A stretch of DNA of 64,000 nt from Elymus sibiricus (GCA_039707655.1 CM077676.1:432923379-432987378), one strand, 5' to 3'. Counted from the stretch's first letter, positions 1-12,900 are shown. Translations and numbers: made by a program. Notes: a model not told the origin generated them from the sequence alone.

Positions 1-1664
1 CCCCCCTTGGTCCATGTTGCCATGCTAGATTATCAGGGTTATCCGAATAAGTTGAACGTTGTATCGAAACTTGAACACACCATCAGGACCATGCAATTGT
101 ACGACTCTGCAGTGCAGCACATCTAGCGTGATCTTAATGAGGGTGATTCCTCATATTTCACCCTCGATGATGGCTCTGTAGTGTAGCACATCAAGTGTGA
201 TCTTACTGAGGGTGATTCCTCATATTTCACCCTCGATGATGACTCTGTCGTGCAGTATATCATGCGTGAACCTATTGAGGGTGGTTCCTCAGTGTTCACT
301 CTTATGATATGGACCTGAGCCCCTACAGCTCCTTATGATATAAGTCAGGTCTGCCCCAAGGGCACCTGCGAGAGATTACTGTGGCGGAACGATAGGGCAG
401 GCGGAGACCACCTAGGAGAAAGGTGGGCCTGGTCCCTGTTCGTGGTCCGCGAGTTACCAAGTCAGAGCAACAGGAGCCCTGGCCGTCTCCGCGAGTTACT
501 AATAATACACTAACGAATTTGGGTATTTGATCTGAGTTGGCCACTGGCCTATACGCACTAACCACCACGCGGGATAATGGTTATGGGACCCTCGGCGTCG
601 TACATTCTCCCAAAATCTCTGTCAGACATCACAGTTTTGCGGGCTGATTGTTGGGGTGAGCTGGTTACGTCTGCTGTGTATTCAGAGGCGCGCTTGGTCC
701 CCAGCCAGTCGCGCAACGTGCAGGAGTGCTTAGGGCGATTGGCCCATGACCCCTTCGCACTTAGGATTTAGACCAGCGTGTTGACCTCTCTGCGGAGTCT
801 AGGTAGGACTACGGCATGTCGATTATCCGAGGTCGGGCATTACCCAGGAAAGTGTGTCCGGCCAGAGGTAATCGAGCGTGTTGGGAAATGTGGTGCACCC
901 CTGTAGGGAAGTAATCTATTCGAATAGCCGTGTCCACGGTAACAGGACGCTCGGAATTGTATCCTGATCTACTATAACTAGAACTGGATACTCATTTGTT
1001 ACTTAACTGTTATAACTGCTCCAGGATCGCTTTCTCGCAGGGTAGTCGAGGAAGGATCTCGGGGCATTGCTGATATATACATGTTACTATATGTTATTAT
1101 ACGCTACTCTCTTCTGATGCTGCAATGCTAGCCTTTGTTAGGATAGGCTTCTCCCTCTCTACTCTGGCATTTCTGCAGTATAGTCCAAAGATATAGCCCC
1201 ATTCCTTTGACACCGATGCATACTTAGCATAGTTCTGATGTAAGTCTTGTGAGTACTTTGGATGAGTACTCACGGTCGCTTTGCTACCTTTTTCCCTCTA
1301 CCCGGTTGCTGCATTCAGATGACGACGCCATGGAGCCAGAAGACCCCCAGGGCGAGTACTATGTGGAGCTCGACGACCAGGAGTAGTTCGGAGGTCCCAG
1401 GTAGGAGGCCTGCGCCTTTTCGATCAGTTGTTGTTGTTTTGCTCAGCCTTCTTAAGGCAAACTTGTCTAACTTCGTCTGTACCCAGACTTATTTGCATTT
1501 GTATAGCTGTATCCTCGGGTCCTTGTGACCCTGGTCTGTAATATAAAGATTTATGTTTAATCTGTGTCTTAGAGTTGTGCTGTGATATCCTGCCGTGAGT
1601 CTCTGATCTTGATCGTGCATGTTGTGTGTATGTTTAGTGCACGATTGAGTTCGGGGGCGTCACA
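1..1664. mobile_element. Gypsy-type LTR, partial (cut by window start)
   Basis: Non-coding sequence ending in a CA dinucleotide (GGGGGCGTCACA, 1653-1664), after which unrelated sequence begins. The block carrying the GAGTACTTTGGATGAGTAC motif (about 1252-1270) and the terminal GCGTCACA match my memory of an abundant Triticeae gypsy LTR (Sabrina-like), but I cannot verify the name. Orientation is unclear because the TG/CA ends are symmetric. Short ORFs here lack domain features and are treated as chance. Confidence 0.6.
103..309. repeat. 69-bp tandem repeat, 3 copies, inside the LTR
   Basis: Units start at 103, 172 and 241 with the signature G(A/G)CTCTG and contain GAGGGTGATTCCTCA. Copies 1 and 2 are nearly identical; copy 3 is more diverged. 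It is a minisatellite-like block inside the LTR with no coding potential. Confidence 0.85.
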
Positions 1665-2479
1665 ATGACTTCTCGAGCATGGCTCCTCACATGCTGCCGC
1701 CATCGCCCACGTGCATCCCGCGGGCCTGGCTATGGAGAAACTGCCGATTCGGTAGTTCCCAGCGGGCCTGACCCCAAGGTGCTTTAAGTTCCGTGCTATG
1801 CAGGCCAAACAGTGAATGCAAGTAACAAACATCCTATTTTCTTCACGCGCGGACCTGGTTGGGCCTCATGCGGGCAACCAACCATGTCCTATAAGAGTGG
1901 GGATTGGTTGGATACAGTTGAGAAGCAAACCAACACCTGAAAACGTGTGTGTTGGATATTTACAGATAGCTCTGGTTTGTTTAGCTTTCTTTTCGGCCTA
2001 AGCGATCTCCATAAACCCTTCATCTTTATCTACCATGGCATTCATTTCCACAGCTTTACTATCAACAAATGACAGCAAATGTGCTAAAACCTGAAACATA
2101 AATAACAAATTCAGACTCTAATGTGATGCAAGAGAAACGAGGAACCAATTTTCTTTAGGAATGTCGAACCAATTTTTGTATCAAAAGGAAAAAAATTGAG
2201 CTAGTACAATAGAATGATCAACCTTTGATTATTTTGAAGTAAACACATGCCTACAAATTCACCAAAATGCCAAATTTTACATATCTCAGATTGTATGTTC
2301 AGTTGGGGGCCTTTCATAGCATCAAGTGGTTCATTCTCACAAAGTGAAAATAGTGCCATTATCTACGATTTTTGTCACATTATGAATAAAGAAGGTATGC
2401 ACAGGGAAGGGGTTGTTGGGCTCCTAATAGTAGGCCGCCTGCGTCGGTGACCTCAAGGCATCTCTGGCGGGAGGTTGCT
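1665..2479 (-). other. Non-TE segment, remnant of a minus-strand gene
   Basis: Sequence between the LTR tail and the TSD of element A. It shows no TE ends and holds one exon-like stretch on the minus strand (1998-2090) behind an intron-like T-rich stretch. If A is removed, this segment continues into 16,875-17,687. The rest has no recognisable feature. Confidence 0.35.
1998..2090 (-). pseudogene. Putative internal exon remnant, unknown protein
   Basis: On the minus strand a T-rich stretch ends in TTTATGTTTCAG (acceptor AG at 2091-2092). It is followed by 30 clean codons with an amphipathic, acidic-then-hydrophobic composition, then TAG (1998-2000). Past the TAG the same frame stays lysine/alanine-rich up to a good donor (T|GTAAAT, near 1950). 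The TAG may therefore be a C-to-T nonsense change in an internal exon instead of the true end. I do not recognise the protein. It may belong to the same gene as the exon at 16,875-17,687 and 46,603-46,640, which is inference from shared strand only. Confidence 0.35.
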
Positions 2480-2484
2480 GCTAC
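2480..2484. repeat. Left TSD (GCTAC) of element A
   Basis: GCTAC at 2480-2484 is repeated at 16,870-16,874, directly outside the TG...CA-type ends of element A. The left LTR end carries one extra base (TTGTGAG) relative to a canonical TG. Confidence 0.75.
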
Positions 2485-4009
2485 TTGTGAGCTGCGTTGG
2501 GATTTTCCCCGAAGAGGAAGGGTGAAGCAATATAGTAGCGATAAGTATTTCTCTCAGTGAGAACCAAGGTTATCGAACCAGTAGGAGAATCACACAAGCA
2601 CCACATAAACAGCACCTACACACACAAGAGCAAATACTGCACCCAACGCGGGTAAGAGGGTTGTCAATCCCCTTGAACTCGTTACTTGCAAGGGTTAAAT
2701 CTGATAGTTGTAGATAGATAAATTGCAAAGTAAAATAAAAGAAATAAAATTGCAGCAAGGTATTTCTGGTTTTAGTAACATGATTAAGGTAGACCCGGGG
2801 GCATAGTTTTCACTAGAGGCTTCTCTCTCATATAGATAGCATACAGTGGGTAGACAAATTACCGTTGGGCAATTGATAGAAAAGCGCATAGTTATGATGT
2901 GATTTATGGCAATGATCATGTATATAGGCATCACGTCCGTGACAAGTAGACCGAAACGATTCTGCATCTACTACTATTACTCCACTTCGAGAGCGCTTCT
3001 ATGCTTGCCTCTCTAGGTATTAAGTTCATAACAAACAGAGTAATGCATGAAGTATGATGACATGATGTAGACAAAGTAAACTCAAGCAATATGAATAAAC
3101 CCCATCGTTTTATCCTTAATGGCAGCAATACAAATACGTGCCTCGCTACCCCTTCTGTCACGAGGTGAGGACACCGCAAGATTGAACCCACTACAAAGCA
3201 CCTCTCCCGCTGAAGATAAATCAATCTAGTTGGCCAAACCAAACGGATAGATCGGAGAGAAATACAAAGCTATAACAATCATGCATAATAAAGTTCAGAA
3301 AAGACTCAATTACTTTCAATGAATAATCTGATCATAAACCCACAATTCATCGGATCCCAACAAACACACCGCAAAAGAAGATTACATCGGATAGAACTCC
3401 GAGAGGATCAAGGAGAACATTGTTGAAGATCGGAGAGAAAGAAGAAGCCATCTAGCTACTAGCTATGGACCCGTAGGTCTATGGTAAACTACTCACACAT
3501 CATCAGAAGGCAGCAAGGTTGATGTAGAAGCCCTCCGTGATTGATCCCCCCTCCGGCAGATTACCGAAAAAGGCCTCCAGATGGGATCATGGAAGAACAA
3601 AGGGTTGCGGCGGCGGAAAAGTTTTTTCTGGTTGCTTTTTGTTGTTTTGGGAATATATAGAAGTGGAATTAGGTCAAACGGAGTTGCGTGGGAGTCACGA
3701 GCTCAGGGCGCGCGCCTACCCCCCTAGGGCGTGCCCTGTGAGCTCGTGGCTCTCCCGTAAGTCTTCTGGCCTCCTCCCGAACCTTCTAGGGTCCCTTCTG
3801 GTCCAGAAAAAATCACCGTAAAGTTTCATCGTGTTTGGACTTCGTTTGGTGCTGATTTTCTGAAAAGTCAAAAACAGGAACTGGCACTGGGCACTGAGTT
3901 AATAGGTTAGTTCCCAAAAATGATATAAAATTGCATAAAACAGTATCTAAGATTGATAATATAATAGCATGAAATAATCAAAAATTATAGATACGTTGGA
4001 GACCTATCA
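2485..4009 (-). repeat. 3' LTR of element A (complete, 1,525 bp)
   Basis: Its 2905-4009 part aligns with 15,746-16,869, with small indels. It contains the palindromic GC-rich stretch GGCGCGCGCCTACC followed by GGGCGTGCCC near 3706-3736, also present in the right copy. ORFs inside it have no known domain. Confidence 0.8.
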
Positions 4010-4521
4010 GCATCCCCAAGCTTAATTCCTGCTCGTCCTCGAGTAGGTAAATGATAAAAACAGAATTTTTGATGTTGAATGCTACCTAGCATGTTTATCA
4101 TGTAATCTCTCTTATGGTATAAATATTGAGAAACGATGAAGTAATTGATATCAACATAATAATATCCATGAATACTTGAACATAATCATTACTTTCTCAA
4201 AATATACAATGCTCAACGAATGTTATCCCTACTCATTGAATTATGTAAGCATGGCATGACTCCGCCCTCACCGCATACATATAAATTATGAGCACCTCGG
4301 TGTCAAACCAGGCAACTGGATCATACTTTTTAACACGCTTCAGCATTTTCAACTCCACTCAATACATGAGCGTGAGACATGGACATTAGCACTACGGGTG
4401 GAATAGAATGCGGTGGTAGAGATATATAGGAGAAGTCAAAAAGAAAGAAAGGCTCGCATCAACTCGGTGGATCAATAGGCAATGGAGAGGCCCATCAATC
4501 GATATCAATGCGAGGAGTAGG
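4010..4521 (-). other. Element A interior, PPT side
   Basis: Non-coding interior of A. It begins with the PPT (minus strand) at 4010-4030 and ends at the TSD GTAGG (4517-4521) of element B. I see no gene in it. Confidence 0.7.
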
Positions 4522-5007
4522 TGAGGGTGTCCCAGACTAGGGGGTACTCGGGCTGCCGGCCTATCTCTCATAGGCCGGACTGGTGGGCCGCTCTCTACTC
4601 GTCGATGGAAGGCCGGATTGTGGGCGACCCCGTGTATCAGAAGGAAACCTCCGAAGACTTGGCGTCTCCTCCAAGAAGCAATTGGCATAACCGGCATGTG
4701 TGTCCCCTGATGGTAACCGACCATGTGTAACCCTAGGACCTCCTGGTGTCTATATAAACCAGAAGGCCTAGTCCGTAGAGGATCCTCATATCCATTACCT
4801 AGGGTTTAGCCCAGTCGATCTCGAGGTAGATCAACTCTGTAACCTTCATACAATCACATCAATACAATCAAGCAGGACGTAGGGTTTTACCTCCTCAAGA
4901 GGGCCCGAACCTGGGTAAATCGCTATCCCTACGTTCCCTGTTACCATTGACTCCTTGACCCATAGTTCGGATCCCCTACCCGAGATCTGCCTGTTTTGGT
5001 ACCGACA
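4522..5007 (+). repeat. 5' LTR of element B
   Basis: A 486-bp direct repeat of 13,776-14,261 with TG...CA ends. It contains a TATA-like CTATATAAA near 4750, a plausible LTR promoter. Confidence 0.93.
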
Positions 5008-5026
5008 TTGGTGCTTTCATTGAGAG
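5008..5026 (+). promoter_or_regulatory. Primer-binding site of element B
   Basis: TTGGTGCTTTCATTGAGAG directly follows the LTR. From the second base, TGGTGC would pair with a tRNA ending GCACCA. It is not the usual initiator-Met site; which tRNA is used cannot be decided here. Confidence 0.55.
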
Positions 5027-5060
5027 TTCCGTCGTGGGTCGCCAAGGATCAATGGCTCGC

Positions 5061-5173
5061 CGTCCCCGGACAGCTCTTTGTCAATGGAATCTGCAGCAGG
5101 GACATCGCCGTCCCCGGACAGCTCTTCGTCAATGGAATCTGCAGCAGGGACATCGCCGTCCCCGGACAGCTCT
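5061..5173 (+). repeat. 48-bp tandem repeat in gag 5' end
   Basis: CGTCCCCGGACAGCTC recurs at 5061, 5109 and 5157. The 48-bp period keeps the reading frame (16 residues), giving a reiterated peptide near the gag N-terminus. The natural frame (VPGQLFVNG per unit) is shifted relative to downstream gag, so a frameshift follows the repeat. Confidence 0.85.
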
Positions 5174-6038
5174 TCTCTTCAGCGACGGAATCCGCAGCGG
5201 GGACATCTTCATGCCCGGACAGCTCTTCGCGTTCGGCAGCGTCGTGTTGCATGCCGATCCGACCGGTCTCCTCGACCAGGTCGGTAGCTTCGCCCCCGGG
5301 CAGGAAATCAGGTTCGGCGGCCTTGAGTACGTCGCCAATGCTCGAGGCGATCTGGTCTTTACTGGGTTCTCGGCTTTACCCGAGGAACCTACCAATCCCG
5401 AGGCCTTGACCTCGGATTCCTTCCCCGCCCCCGTCCCCGGGGCGGGCCTCAGTTCGGATCTGACCTTGAGTTTGGATCCGACCCCGGTGCCGGAAAACCA
5501 AGGGTCACCCTTGGCCGAACACACTCCCGTTATCGGCACGCTGGAGCTCAACTCCGATGGCAGCCCGAACATCGGTCCGGTGGACCCCTTGACTTTAAGC
5601 GAGATGCTAGACCGGATCCAGAAGATAAGTATCGCGGATGGCTCGTCCTCAGACCAGGAGAAGGTCGGACAGGATGCCGGCCATGGGGAATTTTGCGTCC
5701 CACCCACCACCCACTTGGTAGCCACTGTCGAAGATTTAACCGACATGCTGGACTATGCCTCCGAGGAGGCTGACGACATGGACGAGGACTTTGACGTCCC
5801 GCCAATACCGGAAAGTGGACCGCCACCTCCACCTATGACGTTTACATGGTTGACACCCCCATGAAGGACGGTGACACAACCAAGAAGGACGGCGACAATC
5901 CCACCGAAGAACCGCCCAGACGCCGACGACGGCGAGCTAGAGGGCGGGGCAAGGGCAAGGAAAATCACACAGACACGAACGGCACCGGAGATACCGAGAC
6001 TCCGGACAACATGGGGGAGCTCGACGATAACACGCCCG

Positions 6039-6782
6039 TAGGGATGGCAGTTTTGCCCATGGGTATGGGTACCCGTGGGTACCCTACCCGAAAAAAACGG
6101 GCATGGGCAAGACTTGGAGAGATTTTGTACCCACGGGTAATGGGTATCCATACCCGCAAAATATATGGGTAGGGTATGGGTACGAAATTACGCCCATGGG
6201 TAACCCAATGGATACCCAGAAAAGGTTAATAAATGAAAATAACTCATGTGACATGTGGGGTCAAAATCCAACTCTTATGGCACACCCTAATTCTCACTTC
6301 CTTAAACCGGCCATAGCTCATAGGACCATAATCACTTGTTGGACACTCCTCTTACGTCCTATGTGACTCCTCAAAAAGATGAAATCTCGACTCGTCGCTA
6401 TTAGACTCATGTCAAATTCTCGATCCAGCGATCCCCCATTCCCACCACCGCCTCCCCATTACGCCAGGCTTCCACCAACTGCCGCTCATATACTCCCTTG
6501 ATGCCTCCAAGAAGCCACCACCGTAGAAGGTTGTGTTAGTGCTATACTGCTCGCCCATCATCACTCGAATTTTAAAGCCATTTCTCTTCTTTTTAAAAAA
6601 ATAAATGTTATATATTGTACCCACTGGATACCCATTGGGTACAGGATACCCGATGGGTATGGGCATGGGTGCCAATTTATGCCCATGGGTATTGAAATGG
6701 GTGGGTATAGAAAGTTTCTGTGGGTATGGGTTTGGGTAGAAGAAGGTTGTACCCGCCCATACCCTACCCATTGCCATCCCTA
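6039..6782. mobile_element. Non-autonomous hAT element (744 bp) in gag
   Basis: Perfect 11-bp terminal inverted repeats: TAGGGATGGCA at 6039-6049 and TGCCATCCCTA at 6772-6782. They are flanked by an 8-bp TSD CACGCCCG (6031-6038 and 6783-6790), the hAT hallmark length. Subterminal regions are full of GGGTA/TACCC blocks such as CCCATGGGTATGGGTACCC, in inverted arrangement. There is no transposase ORF; the interior is AT-rich. Mobilisation would need a hAT transposase in trans. Confidence 0.93.
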
Positions 6783-7718
6783 CACGCCCGAGCAGCGACC
6801 CGACGCCCCAGAGGGGCACGAGGACCAGGGTGACCCCGAGGACCTCGACGATTCCGAGGACAGCATTTACCTCCCTCCATCCGAAGAGGAAGATAGCCTC
6901 GGACCCGAAGACTTTATCGTCCCTGAAGATCCCCTGGAACAAGAAAAATTCAAGCGGCAACTCATCGCCACTGCCCGAAGCTTGAAGATGAAACACCAAC
7001 AGCTAAAGTCCGAACAGGATACGCTCAACGACAGATGGACGATGGTCTTAGCTGCCGAAGAAGGCCTCGACGATCAACGTCAGGGCCAATACAAGAGTTA
7101 CCCACGGCGGCGCCTACTCCCAGAATTCGAGGATGAGGCCTTCTAGCCCATGCCTCCCAGACGAACCTACGCAAACCAGCCTGACCGCCCCCCTCGAGGA
7201 CGAGATAGGCCGGCTGTGGAAACCGAGCTCCCACCCGCGCCCCCTCAAGGACGGGATAGAGCGGCCGGAGAAGCCGAACTCCCACCCGTGCCCCCTCGAG
7301 GACGGGATAGGGCGGCCAGGGAAGCCGAATACCCACTCGCGCCCTCCCGCCGAACAGGCAAAGACCCGGTTCAACCGGCTGACCAATACGATCTGCGCCA
7401 CGACCTGAACGCACGAGCGATTCAGTCGAGATCCATCTATGGATCCGCAGGATACGCGCCCGCTGGACGGGACGGCTACCAGGCCTGGCGCGATAGAAAC
7501 GACAGAGCTCGGGAGCAGCACCGTGCCCGGAAGACAACCGATCTACGGCGCGATGTGGCCCGGGCCAGGGGCGCCGCACACCCAATGTGTTTCACTGACG
7601 AGGTGATGCAGCATCAGTTCCCCGAGGGGTAAACGCCGGATTCAGCGGCTCGAAATCAGGGCCGCAGAAAAAACCCTCTAAAGGGAATCATGACGGCCCG
7701 TCCGCGCTTGACAGAATA

Positions 7719-8636
7719 TTGGATAGGCCCTGCCAGATTCACGGCACCCCTGATAAGCCAGCTAACCACACCAACCGTAACTGTTGGGTAATTAAGCAGG
7801 CCGGCAAAGCCACAGCCGAAGAACAGGCCAAGGGCCCCCGCAGCGAGGACGACGACGAACCTCGCGGGCCGAACAATGGAGGCCAAAAACAGTTCCCTCC
7901 AGAGGTCAAAACCGTGAACATGATCTATGTCACGCACATACCAAAGAAGGAGCGGAAACGCGCGCTTCGGGATGTCTACGCCTTAGAGCCGGTAGCCCCG
8001 AAATTCAACCCGTGGTCGGCTTGCCCGATCACCTTCGACCGTCGAGACCATCCGACCAGTATACGCCATGGAGGAACGGCGGCTCTGGTACTCGACCCCG
8101 TCGTGGACGGATTTCACCTCACTAGGGTCCTTATGGACAGAGGTAGCAGTCTTAACCTGCTTTACTCCGATACAGTGAGGAAGATGGGGATCGACCCGTC
8201 AAGGATCAAACCCAGCAACACCAGCTTTAAAGGTGTAATCCCAGGCGTCGAGGCATGCTGCTCGGGATCCATGACTTTGGAAGTAGTCTTCGGCTCGCCC
8301 GATAACTTCCGCGCCGAGGACTTAATCTTCGATATTGTCCCTTTCCGCAGTGGTTATCACGCACTCCTTGGACGGACCGCCTTCACTCGCTTTAACGCCG
8401 TCCCGCACTATGCGTACCTGAAGCTCAAGATGCCAGGACCAAGGGGCTTGATTACCATCAACGGTAATACCGAGCGCTCGCTCCGAATAGAGGAACACAC
8501 TGCGGCTCTAGCCGCCGAAGTCCAAGCCGCCGAAGAGGCGTCGCAAGCCCAGTCCACTGCTAAGACACCGGACGCACGCAAGCACTCCCGAGCTGCAGCC
8601 TCGCTCCCAGCGCACTCCCATGCTCACCCCAAGTAG
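7719..8636 (+). pseudogene. Element B protease-like (retropepsin) region with CHHC motif
   Basis: A 305-residue frame. Near the N-terminus a C-x2-H-x8-H-x4-C motif (7731-7784) stands where a nucleocapsid zinc knuckle would be. A retropepsin-like domain follows with VLMDRGSSLNLLY at about 8129-8167 and a downstream ALLGR motif (8371 on). The usual plant gypsy motif is D-(S/T/G)-G; here it reads D-R-G, so catalysis is doubtful. The tail is Ala/Glu-rich. It is separated from gag by a frameshift near 7633-7718. After the stop at 8636 no RT follows, which marks the element as non-autonomous. Confidence 0.75.
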
Positions 8637-9943
8637 GGATACGCTCGCCAGAGCACGGCCCACCTAGTCGCGAAATATGTACCTCGAGTGCACAATTTCG
8701 CGCTCAAAATTCCATGGGCAGTTGTGGGGACACATAAAACAAAGGCCAAGAGCTCGGTTCGACCGACAAATGGCCAACAGATGTCTTTGAATCAACATCA
8801 ACGACGGGCACCATCTAGGGCCTGATCAGCGTCAAGCTGATATACCACGGCGAGTTCTCAAGCCCTTTTTTCAAGGGCTCGCCCGCCAAAGATTACTACT
8901 TCCGCCGAACACACGGCAGACAGCTTCGCTTCCACGGAAGCCTCTTGAAGAGCAAAGGCGCAGACGTGCAGTAGGGCATAGTAGGGATGTCAAACCACTC
9001 ATGAAGGCCCTGTGTAAACCTTTACTCTCAATATATACATTTCTTTAAAAGTATCTATTCAAGTTACTTCGGCAATACGGATTGTACGGTTGGACGTCAC
9101 ACATTCAAAGGAAGTAAAGACCACTTTATTATGGTATACTCGTGCAGTCATTCACGTTGCATATTCCTTTCCGCCTTTTTCAGCCGAAGTAAACTATCAC
9201 GATACATCCATTTCAAACCGGCTAATAGACCGGGGGCTCGAACATAGATCTTGCCTTAAAACTTTATCCCGGCACTTATCTTTATTTTACGTGCTCGGCG
9301 TCACGGATATTGCATTATATGAATCAGTTCCGAATTGCGTCTTTGGTCAATAGTTGGGTTGCCCGGCTCCTGTGTTTACCCTCTTACGTTCCGCACTGTT
9401 CGGCTAAGAGGGTAAAGGGAGAACCACTGCGATTGTACTTCTAGCTAGCCTGGTTAAGTACCTCAGTGGAGAAAGCCGAAAACTGACTGTCCCAATAAGC
9501 GAGAACTGGTCGGCGATCCGATGGCTGGTGTTAACCTTAAATCGTTGGAGGTTAGTCCGTGTTACACGAAGGGTTCTCTGTTGCAGAAACCATGTGATCA
9601 ACCGCGGCTTGTCCGAATATCACAAACACCGGGGGCTCGTCACCGGCCCCCACCGTCAAGCTCCTCTGGCTAAGTGAAAGCACTAAAACCGCATAGTCTG
9701 ATTGCCTGGTTTTCCGTACATACAACCGCCTCCGGGCACCGAGACGTCGGCTAAGGGTTTACGTATTACGAGAAAACACCCCATGCATAATTTGCAAGGG
9801 GGCTGAAGCGGACGACTGGTAACTTTCAGATTACAAACGGCCGCACAGGAGTCAAAATTAACATAAGCGGGTATCTTTGTTCACAGCCGAACAATTTGCA
9901 TTCGACCAAAAGTTTCAACTCCTTGGTTACAAGGAAACTACAT
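8637..9943. other. Element B spacer between convergent genes
   Basis: Non-coding sequence in the position normally taken by pol. It separates the protease stop (8636) from the stop of the minus-strand gene (9944). Short ORFs here have no domain features. Confidence 0.6.
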
Positions 9944-12900
9944 CTACTCATAAATTGCATCTTTCGAACACTGGGCCTCTACTGCCCGAGCGCCGTCCAT
10001 CACGGCGGGAAAGTACTGCTCGGGACGCCTATGCTCCTTCCCTGGTGGCGGAGGTACGGTGGCCATCTCGGCTGGCTTTATCTTCGGCCAATGTACCATT
10101 GTCTTGCCGAAGGCCATCCGAGCGCCCTCGATACATGCGGAGCGCTTCCAGGCGTCGACCTGAGAAGGGGCGCCGTACAGCCTCTGCACCAGATCGAAGT
10201 AGCTGCTTGGCAGCGGCTCCGACGGCCATAGTTTGACGCAGAGGTCCTTCATTACCGGCTCCGCCATCCGATGCAGCTCCATCAGCTGCTTCATTTGGTT
10301 GTTGAGGAGGGGAGGTTGTTCCGGTGCTTGAAATTGCGCCCAGAAAAGCCTCTGCTCGGCCCAACCCTCCTGGCCGGCGAAGAACCTCGCCGCATCAGCC
10401 GCACTCTTCGGGAGGTCCGCAAAGGCGCCTGCGGAACGCCATACCCGCGTGAGCAATGCAAACCTGGTACCTCCAAAGACACTTTGTAGCAAGTATGGCT
10501 TACCGTCCGCAATAAGTCTGACTTGGCGGAACTCTTCTTGGTAGCCGCGCGCCTCTGTCCGCGCTTCCGTAGCCACCGCCGCCAACGAGGTCAGCTCGGT
10601 GCCTTGCTCCTTCTTCTTCTGCTCGAGGGCCTCACACCTTGTGACGGCATCCCCGAGCTCTTGCTGCACTTCCAGCACCCTGGCCTCGTGCCTCTCACTA
10701 GCGGTTCTCACCGCCACCAGCTCGGCAGCCGCCTGTTCGGCTGCCGACTTTTGCGCCGCCGCATCCAACTGAGCCGTCCTCAGTGCGGCCTTGAGGCTTT
10801 CAACCTCCGCGGCGGCAGCTGCAGTACAATCGGTTACCTCCGTTAGGATACTTCGAACACTGCTTACACACCTACGACTGTATTCACTATCACAGCTCGG
10901 ACTTACCTTGCGCCTCGTCGAACCTTTTGTTTACCAGGCTCAGGTCATCTTCGGAACTCTTCAGCTTCCGATTCAGCTCGGCCAACTCTTCGGCGTTGGC
11001 GGCTGCGGCCGAAGATGATGCCTATGCATAATTATGTACATGTTAGTCTCCGGATGTTGATTTTCGATCCTCTGATAGGCTTTTGCTCAAGCCAGTCAGT
11101 GTCTCGGGGGCTACTGTGTATGAGGCTATACATTTCCACAACGGAATTTTTCTAAGGGAAGAGCATTACTTCACTCACCTTGAAGCCGGTAAGAAGGCCA
11201 CTAAAGGCCTCCTTCAGTCCGTTATCTACGGACCGAATACTTTGCAACACCGCACCCATGAGTGCACGGTGCTCTTCGGCGATGGAGGAGCTGGTTAGAG
11301 CATCCTCCATCTCGACCGGCCACCCGGTCGATGCCTGCTCTGGGGCAGGCGGGGGTGGCGGCGGTACTTCGGCCCCTTCCTTCTCGAAGTCCGGAGCGCC
11401 GGACTCTGGACGCCTCCGGAGTCGTCCTCGAAGAAAGCTCGGCTTGTTCGGGCTCCTCCTCTTCGTTCACCAGAGGGGCCCTCCCCTCCTGGTCTTCGGC
11501 GGCCGAGGTGTTCACCTCGGCCATGATAGTGTCGCCCTCTCCCCCCGCGTACGGCACGGGAGGGGTCCTCCTTGATAGGACCTCCCCGGCCTCCTTAACA
11601 ATCGGGGGTGGCGAGGCGCGGGATTCGGTCCCGCTCTCCGCTAGCGCTGCCGGTGGAGAATCCCCCTCCGAGACTCGGTCGGTGGGGAGATCGCGCAGCG
11701 GGCTACAAATTTACAAACAGAAACGTGATCAATATCAAACCCAGTTCGGCTAAGGACGGTCAAGCGGTTACTAGAACGCGTACCTTTGAGCCTGTGGCTT
11801 AGCCCTGGGGATCTTCTGTGGAACCTCTTCGGAGGCCTCAGAGTCCTCGGCAGAATCCGAGCTATCGCCGGACAAGGCTACCTTGGCCTTGTGCGGTCTT
11901 TTGGGAGCGGGTTGAGGAGGCTCCTCCTCGGCATCCTCGGACGCTGCCCTCTTCCCTGTTCGGGAGGAATCGTCCTCCTCCCCATCCTCTCCCTGCTCCT
12001 TCTCCTCCTCTTGCGTGGAGGGAGCATTGGTGTCCCCGGATCTAGCACCCGGGGGTCTTCGGGAGCGGAGGCCTTCTCTGGCCTCCCCTGTTGGTCCTTC
12101 TTCTTCTCCTTCCTTTCTGGCGCCACGTACGGCTCCACGGCCAACATGGCCGTCAGGAGGGGCGTCCTGGGTCCCTCTGGTAGCGGCGCCGGACTGTCGA
12201 TCCGCTGGGCTTTCTTCAGCCAATCCTGCGGATGAAAAGTAGCAAAGCTGAGTACCTTGTTAAAAGGGAACAGTTCGGATAAAACGTACAAAATTGCTCA
12301 TACCTCCCGTGGGGGATTTGCGGCGTCGAGTCCGATGTCTTCCTCCTCGGCCGGCCAGTCCTTCTGCGGCTTGAATAGCGCCCTCCACAGTTGGGCGTGG
12401 GAGGTGCGGAAGAAGCTGCGCACGGTGGCCGGGTCTCCGGGCTTATAGGCCCACATGGGGAAAGCCCTGTCCTGGAAAGGGAGAATTCGGCGGCCGAGCA
12501 TGATCTGGATCACGTTGACCAGCGCGACGCCCTTCTCTATCATTTTGGCAATCCGGCTCTGCAGCAGCACCACCTCCTTATTCGCCCCCCAGTCGAGGCC
12601 CTTCTTGGTCCATGAGACCAGCCTTGTAGGGGGCCCGTAGCGGAAGGCCGGAATCGCCTCCCAATTTGCGTGCCTCGGCTCTGTGATATAGAACCACTCC
12701 TTTTTCCATATCTTGACGGTCTCGATGAAGGTACCGTCTGGCCACTCCACTCGCGGAAGCTTGCTGATCATTGCCCCCCCGCAGTCCGCCTGCTGGCCAT
12801 CTACTATCTTTGGCTTGATGTTGAAGATCTTCAACCACAGACCGAAGTGTGGCCGGACTCGGAGAAAGGCCTCGCAAACGATGATAAAAGCCGAGATGTG

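Larger units (their letters stand above)
5034..7632 (+). pseudogene. Element B gag pseudogene, interrupted by a hAT element
   Basis: Gag would form the capsid of the retrotransposon particle. The reading frame is acidic and proline-rich up to about 5845, with a basic patch RRRRRRARGRGKGK near 5920-5960. It is broken by frameshifts near 5176 and 5845, by the hAT insertion (6039-6782) and by an in-frame TAG at 7144-7146. The frame left of the hAT (ending DNTP) and right of it (TPEQ) is the same once the element and one TSD are ignored, so the gag was open when the hAT landed. After the TAG the frame continues to 7632 with an Arg-rich stretch. No classical CCHC knuckle is seen here. No function is expected from this copy. 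Confidence 0.75.
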
